Part shown: piece after piece, positions 7,743 to 16,810 of the stretch
Layout of the letters: every line of letters begins with the position of its first letter
Numbering within the stretch: position 1 is the stretch's first letter
Origin: Amycolatopsis acididurans
GTDB lineage: Bacteria > Actinomycetota > Actinomycetes > Mycobacteriales > Pseudonocardiaceae
Length of the DNA: 64,000 nucleotides
Assembly (NCBI RefSeq): GCF_012328925.1
Contig: NZ_JAAXLS010000025.1
Span: 27,491-91,490, forward strand
Direction of reading: 5' to 3'
The notes under the pieces: model-generated
Databases searched by the model: none
Told to the model about the DNA's origin: nothing
What the model saw: the letters and a program-made list of their open reading frames with translations, nothing else
Translations under genes and position numbers: made by a program

Positions 7743-8963
7743 CTAGTTCCGGACCGGGGTGTAGCCGGCGCGCTCGAGTTCGGCGACGACCTGGCGGCAG
7801 TGCTCCGAACCGCGCGTTTCGAGGTTCAGCGCCACCTCGACCTCGCCGAGGGCGAGCGCCCCGGAGACCCGCGAATGCTCGACGTCCAGCACGTTCGCGC
7901 CCAGTTCGCTGACCCTCGACAGCATCGACGCGAGCACACCGGGCCGGTCCGGCACGCGCAGCCGCAACGCGAGATACCGCCCGCCCGCCGTCATGCCGTG
8001 CTGGATGATCTGCAGCAACAGCAGCGGGTCGACGTTGCCGCCGGACAGGACCGCCACGATCGGCGCCGCGAACGCACCCGGATGCTGCAGCAGCGCCGCG
8101 ACGGCGGCCGCCCCGGCGGGTTCGACCACGAGCTTGCGCCGCTCCAGGCACAGCAGGACGGCGCGGGACAACGACTCCTCCGACACCGTCACCACGTCGT
8201 CCACCAGCGCCTGGACGTGCGCGAAGGTGATCGATCCCGGCTGGCCGACGGCGATCCCGTCGGCCATCGTGTGCATGCCGGGCAGCCGCACGGGCTCGCC
8301 CGCCGCGAGCGACGGCGGGAACGCCGCCGCCCCCTCGGCCTGCACGGCGAGGACGCGCACGTCCGGACGGCGCGCCTTGACCGCCACGGCGATCCCGGAC
8401 ACCAGCCCGCCACCGCCGGTGGGCACCAGCACGGTCGCCGCCTCAGGCACCTGGTCCAGCAGTTCGAGCCCGACCGTGCCCTGCCCGGCGATCACGTCGG
8501 GATGGTCGAACGGGTGGATGAACACGGCGCCGGTGCGCTCGGCGAACTCGACGGCCTCGGCGAGTGTCTCGTCGAACACGTCGCCGTGCAGGTGCACGTC
8601 CGCGCCGTAGCCGCGGGTGGCGGCGAGCTTGGGCAGCGGGGCGCGGTTGGGCATGAACACCGTCGCCTTGATGCCGAGCAGCGACGCCGCGAGCGCCACG
8701 CCCTGCGCGTGGTTCCCGGCGCTCGCGGCGACCACCCCGCGAGCGCGTTCCGCTCCGGTCAGCCCGTGTAACCGCGTGTAAGCACCGCGGATTTTGAACG
8801 AGCCGGTGCGTTGCAGGTTCTCGCACTTGAAATGGACCAGACCGCCGTGAACCTTTTCCAGGTCCCGTGCGTGTTCCATGGGAGTGACGCGAACGATCCC
8901 TTCGAGAAGCCTGCGTGCCTGCTCGATCCGGTCCGGCGTCACCAAGCGCATATGTCGGATCAT
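7743..8963 (-). CDS. ilvA: Threonine ammonia-lyase
   Basis: The PLP enzyme deaminates L-threonine to 2-oxobutanoate, feeding isoleucine synthesis. The 406-residue protein has the PLP lysine in TGSFKIRGA (Lys57), the phosphate-cradling SAGNHAQG, the glycine-rich loop VPTGGGGLVSG, and one C-terminal ACT-type domain (about 325-406, RVPDRPGVLASMLSRV) that usually gives allosteric control. The length and single ACT domain match the short actinobacterial enzymes rather than the 514-residue E. coli IlvA. A GGGGTGG sequence precedes the first ATG; an in-frame ATG four codons later is a possible alternative. It is cotranscribed with the downstream Lrp-type regulator. Confidence 0.93.
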   Translation of the reverse strand: MIRHMRLVTPDRIEQARRLLEGIVRVTPMEHARDLEKVHGGLVHFKCENLQRTGSFKIRGAYTRLHGLTGAERARGVVAASAGNHAQGVALAASLLGIKATVFMPNRAPLPKLAATRGYGADVHLHGDVFDETLAEAVEFAERTGAVFIHPFDHPDVIAGQGTVGLELLDQVPEAATVLVPTGGGGLVSGIAVAVKARRPDVRVLAVQAEGAAAFPPSLAAGEPVRLPGMHTMADGIAVGQPGSITFAHVQALVDDVVTVSEESLSRAVLLCLERRKLVVEPAGAAAVAALLQHPGAFAAPIVAVLSGGNVDPLLLLQIIQHGMTAGGRYLALRLRVPDRPGVLASMLSRVSELGANVLDVEHSRVSGALALGEVEVALNLETRGSEHCRQVVAELERAGYTPVRN

Positions 8964-9029
8964 GCCACCCCTGGCCGGGCCGCTTTGGGTACGCTTGGTC
9001 CCGCCAGCACCGGAATTCGAGGAGCAAGG

Positions 9030-9308
9030 ATGCGAAGGCGGAACGAACAGGACGGCAGAGTCAGCCGTACCACTCGTTCGTCCGGGGTGCTGCCCATCGT
9101 CGCGGCGGTGACCTCAGCTCTGGCCTTGACGGGCGCGGCTTTCTACACGGTGGACCGGGTCACGTGCGAGGACGCGCAGTACATCCGCCACGACGACCAC
9201 GTCGAACTCGTCGGTGGCTGCGTCGACAGCTCCGAACTCAACCAGCTGCGCGTCACGCAGACGCACTCCAGCGGCCAGAGCACCGAGCTCAACAACCTCC
9301 GCCCCTAG
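9030..9308 (+). CDS. Small single-pass membrane/secreted protein
   Basis: A 92-residue protein with GAGGAG close before the ATG. After a short basic N-terminus (MRRRNEQDGRVSRTTR) it has one hydrophobic segment (VLPIVAAVTSALALTGAAFYTV, about 20-41), then a short exported part with two cysteines (DRVTCEDAQ and VGGCVDSS) that could form a disulfide, and a Ser/Thr/Asn-rich end. No family is recognised. It is divergent from ilvA and its stop overlaps the convergent metB stop by four bases. Confidence 0.72.
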   Translation: MRRRNEQDGRVSRTTRSSGVLPIVAAVTSALALTGAAFYTVDRVTCEDAQYIRHDDHVELVGGCVDSSELNQLRVTQTHSSGQSTELNNLRP

Positions 9309-10459
9309 TCCAGGGCCTCGCGCAGGTCCTCGATCAGGTCACGCGCGTCCTCGATCCCCACGGACAGCCGCACCAGGTCGCCGGGCACCTGAAGCAGCGA
9401 GCCGGACGTGCTCGCGTGCGTCATCCGGCCGGGGTGCTCGATCAGTGATTCGATCCCGCCGAGGGACTCCGCGAGGATGAACAGCGACGTGCGGGCCGAC
9501 GCGTCCAGCGCCGCCTGCTCACCGTCGGCGTGCCGGAACGAGACCATCCCGCCGAACCGGCGCATCTGCTTCGCCGCGACCTCGTGGCCCGGGTGGCCCG
9601 CCAGCCCCGGGTAGTAGACCTGGGCGACCTTCGGATGCGCGGCAAGCGCCTCGGCGATCCGCTCGGCGTTGTCGCAGTGCCGTTCCATGCGCACCGCCAG
9701 CGTCTTGATGCCGCGCAGGGTCAGCCACGCGTCGAACGCACCCGGCACCGCGCCGGCCGCGTTGCGCAGGAAGAACAGCTGTTCGCGCAGCTCGTCTTCG
9801 TTGCCGAGCACCGCACCGCCGACCACGTCGGAATGCCCGCCGAGGTACTTGGTGGTCGAGTGCACGACGATGTCCGCGCCCAGCGCCAGCGGCGTCTGCA
9901 GGTAGGGGGTGGCGAAGGTGTTGTCGACGACCAGCCGCGCGCCTGCCGCGTGCGCGACACCGGCCAGCGCCGTGATGTCGGCGACGCCGAGCAGCGGGTT
10001 GCTCGGGGTCTCGCACCAGATCAGCTTCGTGCCGGGCCGCACGGCCTCGCGCACCGCGTCGATGTCGGCGAGGTTCGCGACGCTGTAGGTCACGCCCCAG
10101 CCGGTGAGCACCTTGTCGATCAACCGGAACGTGCCGCCGTACGCGTCGTTGCCGAGCACCAGGTGGTCTCCGGGGCGCAGGGTCGCCCGCAGAATCGCGT
10201 CCGAGGCCGCCATACCCGAGGCGAACGCGAGACCGTGCCGCGCGCCTTCGAGCGACGCGAGCTGCTGCTCCAGCGCGGTGCGGGTCGGGTTCGCGGTACG
10301 CGAGTACTCGTAGTCACCCTCGCGGGTGCCGCCGACGCCGTCCTGCGCGTAGGTCGAGGTCTGATAGATCGGCACGATGACCGCACCGGTACGCGGGTCG
10401 GGCTCCTGACCAGCGTGGATGGCCCGGGTCTCGAAACCGAAGTCGTTCGACATGCCCAC
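9305..10459 (-). CDS. metB: Cystathionine gamma-synthase
   Basis: A PLP enzyme of the Cys/Met metabolism family that joins an O-acyl-homoserine to cysteine, giving cystathionine. Many actinobacterial members also show gamma-lyase activity. The 384-residue protein has the family signatures YEYSRTANPTR, FASGMAA, DNTFATPYLQ and the PLP lysine in HSTTKYLGGHSD (Lys204), and ends with the typical LSVGIEDARDLIEDL. Either Met1 or Met3 could be the start. It lies near cbs on the same strand, in the order metB-membrane proteins-cbs known from mycobacteria. The pair could run transsulfuration from homocysteine to cysteine (inference), which would support mycothiol synthesis. Confidence 0.92.
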   Translation of the reverse strand: MGMSNDFGFETRAIHAGQEPDPRTGAVIVPIYQTSTYAQDGVGGTREGDYEYSRTANPTRTALEQQLASLEGARHGLAFASGMAASDAILRATLRPGDHLVLGNDAYGGTFRLIDKVLTGWGVTYSVANLADIDAVREAVRPGTKLIWCETPSNPLLGVADITALAGVAHAAGARLVVDNTFATPYLQTPLALGADIVVHSTTKYLGGHSDVVGGAVLGNEDELREQLFFLRNAAGAVPGAFDAWLTLRGIKTLAVRMERHCDNAERIAEALAAHPKVAQVYYPGLAGHPGHEVAAKQMRRFGGMVSFRHADGEQAALDASARTSLFILAESLGGIESLIEHPGRMTHASTSGSLLQVPGDLVRLSVGIEDARDLIEDLREALD

Positions 10460-10462
10460 AGA

Positions 10463-10900
10463 CTACGACCATCCGCTGGTCACCCACCGTGCGGTGGGCG
10501 GCGCGACCGCCAGTGCGAGCGTCGCGACGGCCGGGACGCACAGCACAGCCGTGTAGCCGACCGGCATCGCGGTGTCGGACAGGCCGAGGAAGTGCACGCC
10601 GGCCGCGGCGAGCACGAGCACCATCACGTACAGCAGCAGCGCCGCCGCCGCGCCGGTGATGGTGAACATGCGGCCGAACCGCTTGGCCAGGATCAGCCCG
10701 ACGCCGCCGACGATGAGCAGCGCCGCGACGATCAGGTGCAGCAGGAAGGTCAGCAGTGCGCGGCCGAGCGCGCCGTCCCCGGCGAGCATCACCGCGCCGC
10801 CGGCGACGCCGACCAGGTGGAAGATGCCGCCGAGCAGCGCGAGTATCGCGGCGGGGATGCCGGTGCCGCCGCCTCGCGACGGCTGTTCGTCCGTGCTCAA
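10463..10900 (-). CDS. Four-helix membrane protein of unknown function
   Basis: A 145-residue protein with a short polar N-terminus and four hydrophobic segments at roughly 16-40, 48-70, 80-102 and 112-132. It ends three bases before metB begins and starts four bases after the neighbouring membrane-protein gene stops, so the three are almost certainly one operon. No motif points to a function. Alternating hydrophobic helices and no charged pore residues suggest a structural or regulatory membrane protein. Confidence 0.8.
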   Translation of the reverse strand: MSTDEQPSRGGGTGIPAAILALLGGIFHLVGVAGGAVMLAGDGALGRALLTFLLHLIVAALLIVGGVGLILAKRFGRMFTITGAAAALLLYVMVLVLAAAGVHFLGLSDTAMPVGYTAVLCVPAVATLALAVAPPTARWVTSGWS

Positions 10901-10904
10901 CCCG

Positions 10905-11378
10905 CTACCAGCCCTGCGGGTCGGGCCGGTAGCGCAGATACCGGAACGTGGCGGGCAGTACCGAGAGCACGAACACCAGCGGGCCGCCGACGGCGGCGGA
11001 CACCCGGACGAACGCGTCGGTCTCAGCGAAGGAGAACATCGCCTTGAAGAACTCCCCGATCAGATGCGGATAGAACAGCAGGGGCTCGGCCAGTACGGCA
11101 CCGACCGCGGCCAGACCTCCCAACGAGAGCACCACGGCTCCGGTGACGATGCGCAGGAGCGTGACCAGCGCCCCGATCAGCAACAGCAGCGCGGCGCCGA
11201 GGTAAAGCCCCAGCATGAGCAGCGCCTTGCCGGGCAGGTCGGTGATGCCGACGTCGATGAACACCCGGACGGGCAGGTAGCCGAGTGCGCCGGCGAGGGC
11301 CAGGCCCAGCAATCCCGCGAGGATCGCCGTGGTGCCGCGCGGCCGGGACGGCGCGGGCAGGCGCTGCGGATCGGTCAC
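10905..11378 (-). CDS. Four-helix membrane protein, operon partner of metB
   Basis: A 157-residue protein with a Pro/Arg-rich N-terminus and four hydrophobic segments (about 17-38, 50-74, 77-98 and 122-145). It ends in the polar tail RYRPDPQGW. It is head-to-tail with the adjacent four-helix protein (four-base gap) and metB. A strong terminator at 11471-11503 isolates this operon from the Pro-rich membrane protein upstream. Function unknown; the tight linkage to metB is the only clue. Confidence 0.8.
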   Translation of the reverse strand: MTDPQRLPAPSRPRGTTAILAGLLGLALAGALGYLPVRVFIDVGITDLPGKALLMLGLYLGAALLLLIGALVTLLRIVTGAVVLSLGGLAAVGAVLAEPLLFYPHLIGEFFKAMFSFAETDAFVRVSAAVGGPLVFVLSVLPATFRYLRYRPDPQGW

Positions 11379-11470
11379 TGTGATCCCTGGAGGCCGGACG
11401 CGGTTCGTGGTGCGCCCACTTTAGCCGCGTTCTGCCCGATTCGGACACGGCGACGGGCGGCGAAAACGCC

Positions 11471-11503
11471 GATGCCCCCGGACCGCGGAAGTCCGGGGGC
11501 ATC
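11471..11503 (-). terminator. Terminator after the Pro/Gly/Gln-rich membrane protein gene
   Basis: GATGCCCCCGGAC (11471-11483) pairs perfectly with GTCCGGGGGCATC (11491-11503), a 13-bp stem with a seven-base loop. On the minus strand it lies 15 bases after the upstream gene's stop and is followed by GGCGTTTTC. Confidence 0.85.
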
Positions 11504-11517
11504 GGGAGTTCAGCGGG

Positions 11518-12837
11518 TCACCAGCCCTGCGGCGGCTGCCCCGGCTGCTGCGGCGGCTGACCGTACGGGCCGGGCTGACCGAAGCCGCCTGGCTGCTGTC
11601 CGTAGGGACCCGGCTGCTGTCCGTAAGGACCCGGCTGGCCAGGCTGCGGGAATCCGCCGCTGGCCGGGTTGGGCCCACCGGGCTGGCCGTACGGGCCGGG
11701 CTGGCCCGGCTGGCCGAAGCCACCACTCGGCGGTCCGAACTGGCCCGGGTGACCGGGCTGCCCCGGCTGACCGAACCCGCCGGGCTGACCGGGGTACCCG
11801 CCGGTGGGCGGGCCACCGAAACCACCGCCGGAGCCGGACGAGCCACCGGAGTCGAGGCCGAGGAAGCCCGCCGTCGCCGGAACCAGGCCCAGCGCACCGA
11901 CCGCGGCGATGATGATGCCGAAGATCAGCTCGAACACGATCCGGGTCGCGAACGAGCCGTCGGCCCCGTAGATGATCGCGAAGATCAGCAGCAGGGCACC
12001 GCTGCCCACGAGCACCCAGGTCGCGATCTTGTTCTTCAGGAACAGCAGCACGGCGCCACCGACCGCCGCCAGCGCGGCGACGGCCAACACGATCACGTAG
12101 ACCCAGGCGCGGGCGGGCACGCCCACCGAGGCGGCGTACTGGTCGCACAGGCTCGGGTTGGCACCGAGCTGCGACATCGAGGCACGGCACTGGTCGAGCT
12201 GGCTGCTGCTCGAAGACACGCTGGCGAAGTCACCCATGATCGTGAAGGCCAGGATGGCCCCGATCAGGCCCAGCACCGCGACGACACCGGCGGCGATCCA
12301 GCCGATGATCTGGTTGTTGTTGCCGCCCGCGCCCCCGGCGGGCGCACCGTAGGGCGAGGCCCCGAAGCCGGGAGGGCCTCCGAAGCCGCCCGGCTGCCCC
12401 GGCGGCGGGCCGAAGCCCTGCGGGGGCTGGCCGTAGGGCTGCTGCGGCTGGCCGAACCCGGCAGGCGGCTGCGGCTGGCCGAAGCCGCCCGGCGGCTGCT
12501 GCCCCATCGCGGCCGGGTTGTCCGCGGCGCTCGGCGGCGGCGCGTAGGGGATGGCGGGCGGCGGCTGCGAGCCCGGCGGGACGAGCTGGGTGGACTCGGC
12601 GCCCGGCGCCTCGCCCCCGCCCTGCTCCTCACCGGATGCCTGCCCGGGCTGCACGACCTGCGTCGGCTCGGGGGTCTCACCGAACGCGCCGCCCGGCGGC
12701 TGCTGTCCGGGCTGGACGACCTGCGTCGGCTCCGACGAACCGAAGGGACTGTCTTGCTGCTGCTGGGGACCGCTCGGCGGGCCCTGTTGTGGCTGCCCGC
12801 CACCCCAGGGCTGATTCGGCGGCTGCGGAGCGCTCAT
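11518..12837 (-). CDS. Pro/Gly/Gln-rich tetraspan membrane protein
   Basis: A 439-residue protein in three parts. Residues 1-170 are low-complexity, with repeated EPTQVVQPGQ and GGFGQPQ(P/Q) units. A central block of about 170 residues holds four transmembrane helices (for example IIGWIAAGVVAVLGLIGAIL), with two cysteines in the first outside loop (LDQCRASM, PSLCDQY). The last 110 residues are again GQPGGFGQPGQPGPYGQ repeats, ending PPQGW. I chose ATG 12837 (MSAPQPPNQPWGGG) because earlier in-frame codons lack family-like sequence. It lies between cbs and metB, where mycobacteria carry the proline-rich antigen Pra (Rv1078, from memory). The repeats suggest an intrinsically disordered, surface- or cytoplasm-exposed scaffold. 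Confidence 0.82.
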   Translation of the reverse strand: MSAPQPPNQPWGGGQPQQGPPSGPQQQQDSPFGSSEPTQVVQPGQQPPGGAFGETPEPTQVVQPGQASGEEQGGGEAPGAESTQLVPPGSQPPPAIPYAPPPSAADNPAAMGQQPPGGFGQPQPPAGFGQPQQPYGQPPQGFGPPPGQPGGFGGPPGFGASPYGAPAGGAGGNNNQIIGWIAAGVVAVLGLIGAILAFTIMGDFASVSSSSSQLDQCRASMSQLGANPSLCDQYAASVGVPARAWVYVIVLAVAALAAVGGAVLLFLKNKIATWVLVGSGALLLIFAIIYGADGSFATRIVFELIFGIIIAAVGALGLVPATAGFLGLDSGGSSGSGGGFGGPPTGGYPGQPGGFGQPGQPGHPGQFGPPSGGFGQPGQPGPYGQPGGPNPASGGFPQPGQPGPYGQQPGPYGQQPGGFGQPGPYGQPPQQPGQPPQGW

Positions 12838-12947
12838 GCGGGTCTTGAACCCCCCTAGAGAAGGACAAAAATCGGCTACGGCGGCACACGCTATCGGATA
12901 CTGCCTGCTGGCGCTCGTAACGCCCCAGACCAAACGAGCGATGTCAC

Positions 12948-14324
<1,377 letters not shown>

Positions 14325-14429
14325 GCCGTCAGACTAACGGCCGGTGCACCGGCACGGCCGGGGGAATGCGCGGGGTGGTTCCCGTCGCGTTCCGGTTTGC
14401 CGGGGCCGTGTGACAGGGCAGGATATGGG

Positions 14430-14443
14430 TAAGCACGCGCTTA
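14430..14443. promoter_or_regulatory. Palindrome TAAGC-N4-GCTTA upstream of the thiolase gene
   Basis: TAAGC (14430-14434) and GCTTA (14439-14443) form an inverted repeat with four bases between, 26 bases before the thiolase ATG. Size and position suit a TetR-type fatty-acid regulator, but none is adjacent. It could also affect cbs, which is divergent. Confidence 0.4.
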
Positions 14444-14469
14444 GTCAGACCCGAAGGAGTGTCCCAACC

Positions 14470-15690
14470 ATGCCGGAAGCCGTAATCGTCGCAACGGCGC
14501 GCTCGCCGATCGGGCGTGCCAACAAGGGCTCGCTGGCCACCATGCGCCCGGACGACCTCACCGTGCAGATGGTGCGGGCCGCGCTGGACAAGGTGCCGCA
14601 ACTGGACCCGGCCGACATCGACGACCTGATGCTGGGCTGTGGTCTGCCGGGCGGCGAGTCCGGGTTCAACATGGGCCGCGCCGTCGCCGTCGAACTCGGC
14701 TACGACCACCTGCCCGGCTGCACCATCACCCGCTACTGCTCCTCCAGCTTGCAGACCACCCGGATGGCGCTGCACGCGATCAAGGCGGGCGAGGGTGACG
14801 TTTTCATCTCGGCCGGTGTCGAGACCGTCTCGCGGTTCGCCAAGGGCAGCTCGGACTCGTGGCCCGACACGCACAACCCGCTGTTCGCCGACGCGGAGGC
14901 CCGCACCGCCAAGACCGCCGCCGAGGGCGGCGACACCTGGACCGATCCGCGTGAGAACGGCCAGGTGCCCGACGTCTACATCGCGATGGGCCAGACCGCG
15001 GAGAACCTGGCCCGGCTGAAGAACGTCTCCCGCGAGGAGATGGACGAGTTCGGCGTGCGCTCGCAGAACCTTGCCGAGAAGGCGATCGCCGACGGGTTCT
15101 GGGCCAAGGACATCACCCCGGTCACGCTGCCCGACGGCACCGTCGTGTCGAAGGACGACGGCCCGCGCGCCGGCGTCACACTGGAGGGCGTGGCCGGGCT
15201 GAAGCCGGTGTTCCGTCCCGACGGCCGCGTCACCGCGGGCAACTGCTGTCCGCTCAACGACGGCGCCGCGGCACTGGTGATCATGTCCGACACCAAGGCG
15301 AAGCAACTGGGCCTGACCCCGCTCGCCCGCGTGGTGTCCACCGGCGTTTCCGGCCTGTCGCCGGAGATCATGGGCTACGGCCCGGTGGAGGCGTCGAAGA
15401 AGGCACTCGCCAAGGCCGGTCTGTCCATTGGGGACATCGACCTGGTGGAGATCAACGAGGCGTTCGCCGCGCAGGTCATCCCGTCCTACAAGGACCTCGG
15501 CATCGACATCGAGAAGCTGAACGTCAACGGCGGTGCGATCGCCGTCGGCCACCCGTTCGGCATGACCGGTGCCCGCATCACCTCCACGCTCATCAACTCG
15601 CTGCGCCACCACGACAAGCAGTGGGGCCTGGAGACGATGTGCGTCGGCGGCGGCCAGGGCATGGCGATGGTGCTCGAGCGGCTGAGCTGA
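14470..15690 (+). CDS. Acetyl-CoA acetyltransferase (thiolase)
   Basis: Thiolases cleave 3-ketoacyl-CoA or condense two acetyl-CoA. The 406-residue product has the nucleophilic cysteine in TRYCSSSLQTT (Cys90), the NEAFA motif (EINEAFAAQV), the histidine in VGHPFGMTGAR, and the C-terminal general-acid cysteine in MCVGGGQGMA. AAGGAG precedes the ATG at about ten bases. The gene resembles fadA3 of mycobacteria in sequence style and position next to cbs (from memory). A palindrome before the promoter suggests control by a fatty-acid-responsive repressor. A perfect 15-bp hairpin follows the stop. Confidence 0.93.
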   Translation: MPEAVIVATARSPIGRANKGSLATMRPDDLTVQMVRAALDKVPQLDPADIDDLMLGCGLPGGESGFNMGRAVAVELGYDHLPGCTITRYCSSSLQTTRMALHAIKAGEGDVFISAGVETVSRFAKGSSDSWPDTHNPLFADAEARTAKTAAEGGDTWTDPRENGQVPDVYIAMGQTAENLARLKNVSREEMDEFGVRSQNLAEKAIADGFWAKDITPVTLPDGTVVSKDDGPRAGVTLEGVAGLKPVFRPDGRVTAGNCCPLNDGAAALVIMSDTKAKQLGLTPLARVVSTGVSGLSPEIMGYGPVEASKKALAKAGLSIGDIDLVEINEAFAAQVIPSYKDLGIDIEKLNVNGGAIAVGHPFGMTGARITSTLINSLRHHDKQWGLETMCVGGGQGMAMVLERLS

Positions 15691-15707
15691 TCACCTGGCG
15701 AAAGCGA

Positions 15708-15748
15708 CAGAGGACGCTCGGACGATTTCCGAGCGTCCTCTGCGTTTT
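15708..15748 (+). terminator. Thiolase terminator between convergent genes
   Basis: A perfect 15-bp stem (15708-15722 with 15728-15742, loop CGATT) is followed on the plus strand by CGTTTT. It lies between the stops of the thiolase (plus) and the Bax-inhibitor-like gene (minus) and may serve both. Confidence 0.85.
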
Positions 15749-15760
15749 CCGGGTTGGCCG

Positions 15761-16591
15761 CTAATCGTTTTGCAGGTAGGACAGCAGGCGCAGGATCTCG
15801 AGATAGAGCCAGACCAGCGTGGTCATCAGACCGAACGCGGCGAACCAGGCCCACTTCGACGGCATGCCCTCGCGGATCATCCGGTCGGCCATGTCGAAGT
15901 CGAGCAGGAAGTTGAACGCCGCGATACCGATCACCACGAGGCTGAAGATGATCGCGATCGTGCTGTTGCCGTCCCGCAGGCCCATGTTCACGCCGAACAT
16001 GCCGAGCACGAGGTTGGCGAGCATCAGGATGACCACGCCCGCGGTCGCCCCGATGATCCACTTGGTCAGCTTCGGGGTGACCTTGACGGCACCCGTCTTG
16101 TAGACCACCAGCATCGCGACGAACACGCCCACCGTGCCGAGGATGGCCTGCAGCGCGATGCCCGGGTAGATCAGCTCGAACAGGCCGGTGATCGCGCCGA
16201 GGAAGACACCTTCGGCAGCCGAGTACACCAGCGTCATCGGACCGCTGGGCTTCTGCCGGAAGATCATCACCAGCGACAGCCCGAGCCCGACGAGCATGGC
16301 CACGACCATCACGCCGACGATCGTGCCCATCGCCCTGGCATCGGCCTGGCTCTGCGCCCATATCGCGGCGAGCACACCGGTGACCAGCGCGGTCGCGATG
16401 CAAAGCCCGGTCTTGATGACGACGTCGTCCACCGTCATCGGCCGGTCGCCCGCACCGGCGGGCGCCTGCGGCATGCCGTATCCGGGCACACCGCCTTGTG
16501 GTTGGTTGAAGCCTACGTTCGGCCCGTACTGGCCGTAGCCCGCACCCGCCCGTGGCAGATTGCGGAACGCGGGGTTGCTAGTGGAACGCAC
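15761..16591 (-). CDS. Bax inhibitor-1/YccA-family membrane protein
   Basis: A 276-residue protein started by GTG 16591 behind AGGAGG. The first 55 residues are Gly/Pro/Gln/Tyr-rich and polar. Seven hydrophobic helices follow, with the family's YSAAEGVFLGAITGLFE in the middle and the conserved ending of paired aspartates around LDFDMADRM and YLEILRLLSYL. Family members form proton-sensitive calcium leak channels or modulate membrane proteases, but actinobacterial members are uncharacterised. A -35-like TTGACG (minus strand, 16661-16656) with a weak -10 seventeen bases on gives a candidate promoter next to an inverted repeat. Confidence 0.9.
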   Translation of the reverse strand: MRSTSNPAFRNLPRAGAGYGQYGPNVGFNQPQGGVPGYGMPQAPAGAGDRPMTVDDVVIKTGLCIATALVTGVLAAIWAQSQADARAMGTIVGVMVVAMLVGLGLSLVMIFRQKPSGPMTLVYSAAEGVFLGAITGLFELIYPGIALQAILGTVGVFVAMLVVYKTGAVKVTPKLTKWIIGATAGVVILMLANLVLGMFGVNMGLRDGNSTIAIIFSLVVIGIAAFNFLLDFDMADRMIREGMPSKWAWFAAFGLMTTLVWLYLEILRLLSYLQND

Positions 16592-16655
16592 CTGATCCTC
16601 CTGGATCTACTGGCACCTGCATCCAGGTCAACGGATTGGACCGCCGACCAGTTCC

Positions 16656-16677
16656 CGTCAAGTAAAGCCGACTTTAC
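16656..16677 (-). promoter_or_regulatory. Inverted repeat GTAAAG-N4-CTTTAC abutting a -35 box
   Basis: GTAAAG (16662-16667) and CTTTAC (16672-16677) are perfect arms separated by CCGA. On the minus strand TTGACG (16661-16656) immediately follows, with CAATCC seventeen bases further as a weak -10 for the Bax-inhibitor-like gene. The site could also act on the divergent acyl-CoA reductase. Confidence 0.4.
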
Positions 16678-16810
16678 CCATTCTGCGGACGTGCCGATCA
16701 CCGCCGTCGGAAAGACCCTAACCGCCGAGTAGGGGTGACGGTGGTCTCACCGCCTCCGGTGCAGCAGAATGCGCAGTGGTTCCAACGGCACGCGGCGAAG
16801 GGTGGGGACC

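Noticed and set aside
10905..12837. Shared C-terminal DPQGW/PPQGW ends of two neighbouring membrane proteins as a sorting signal
   Set aside because: Only two occurrences, one inside a Pro/Gln-rich repeat tail; coincidence is likely.
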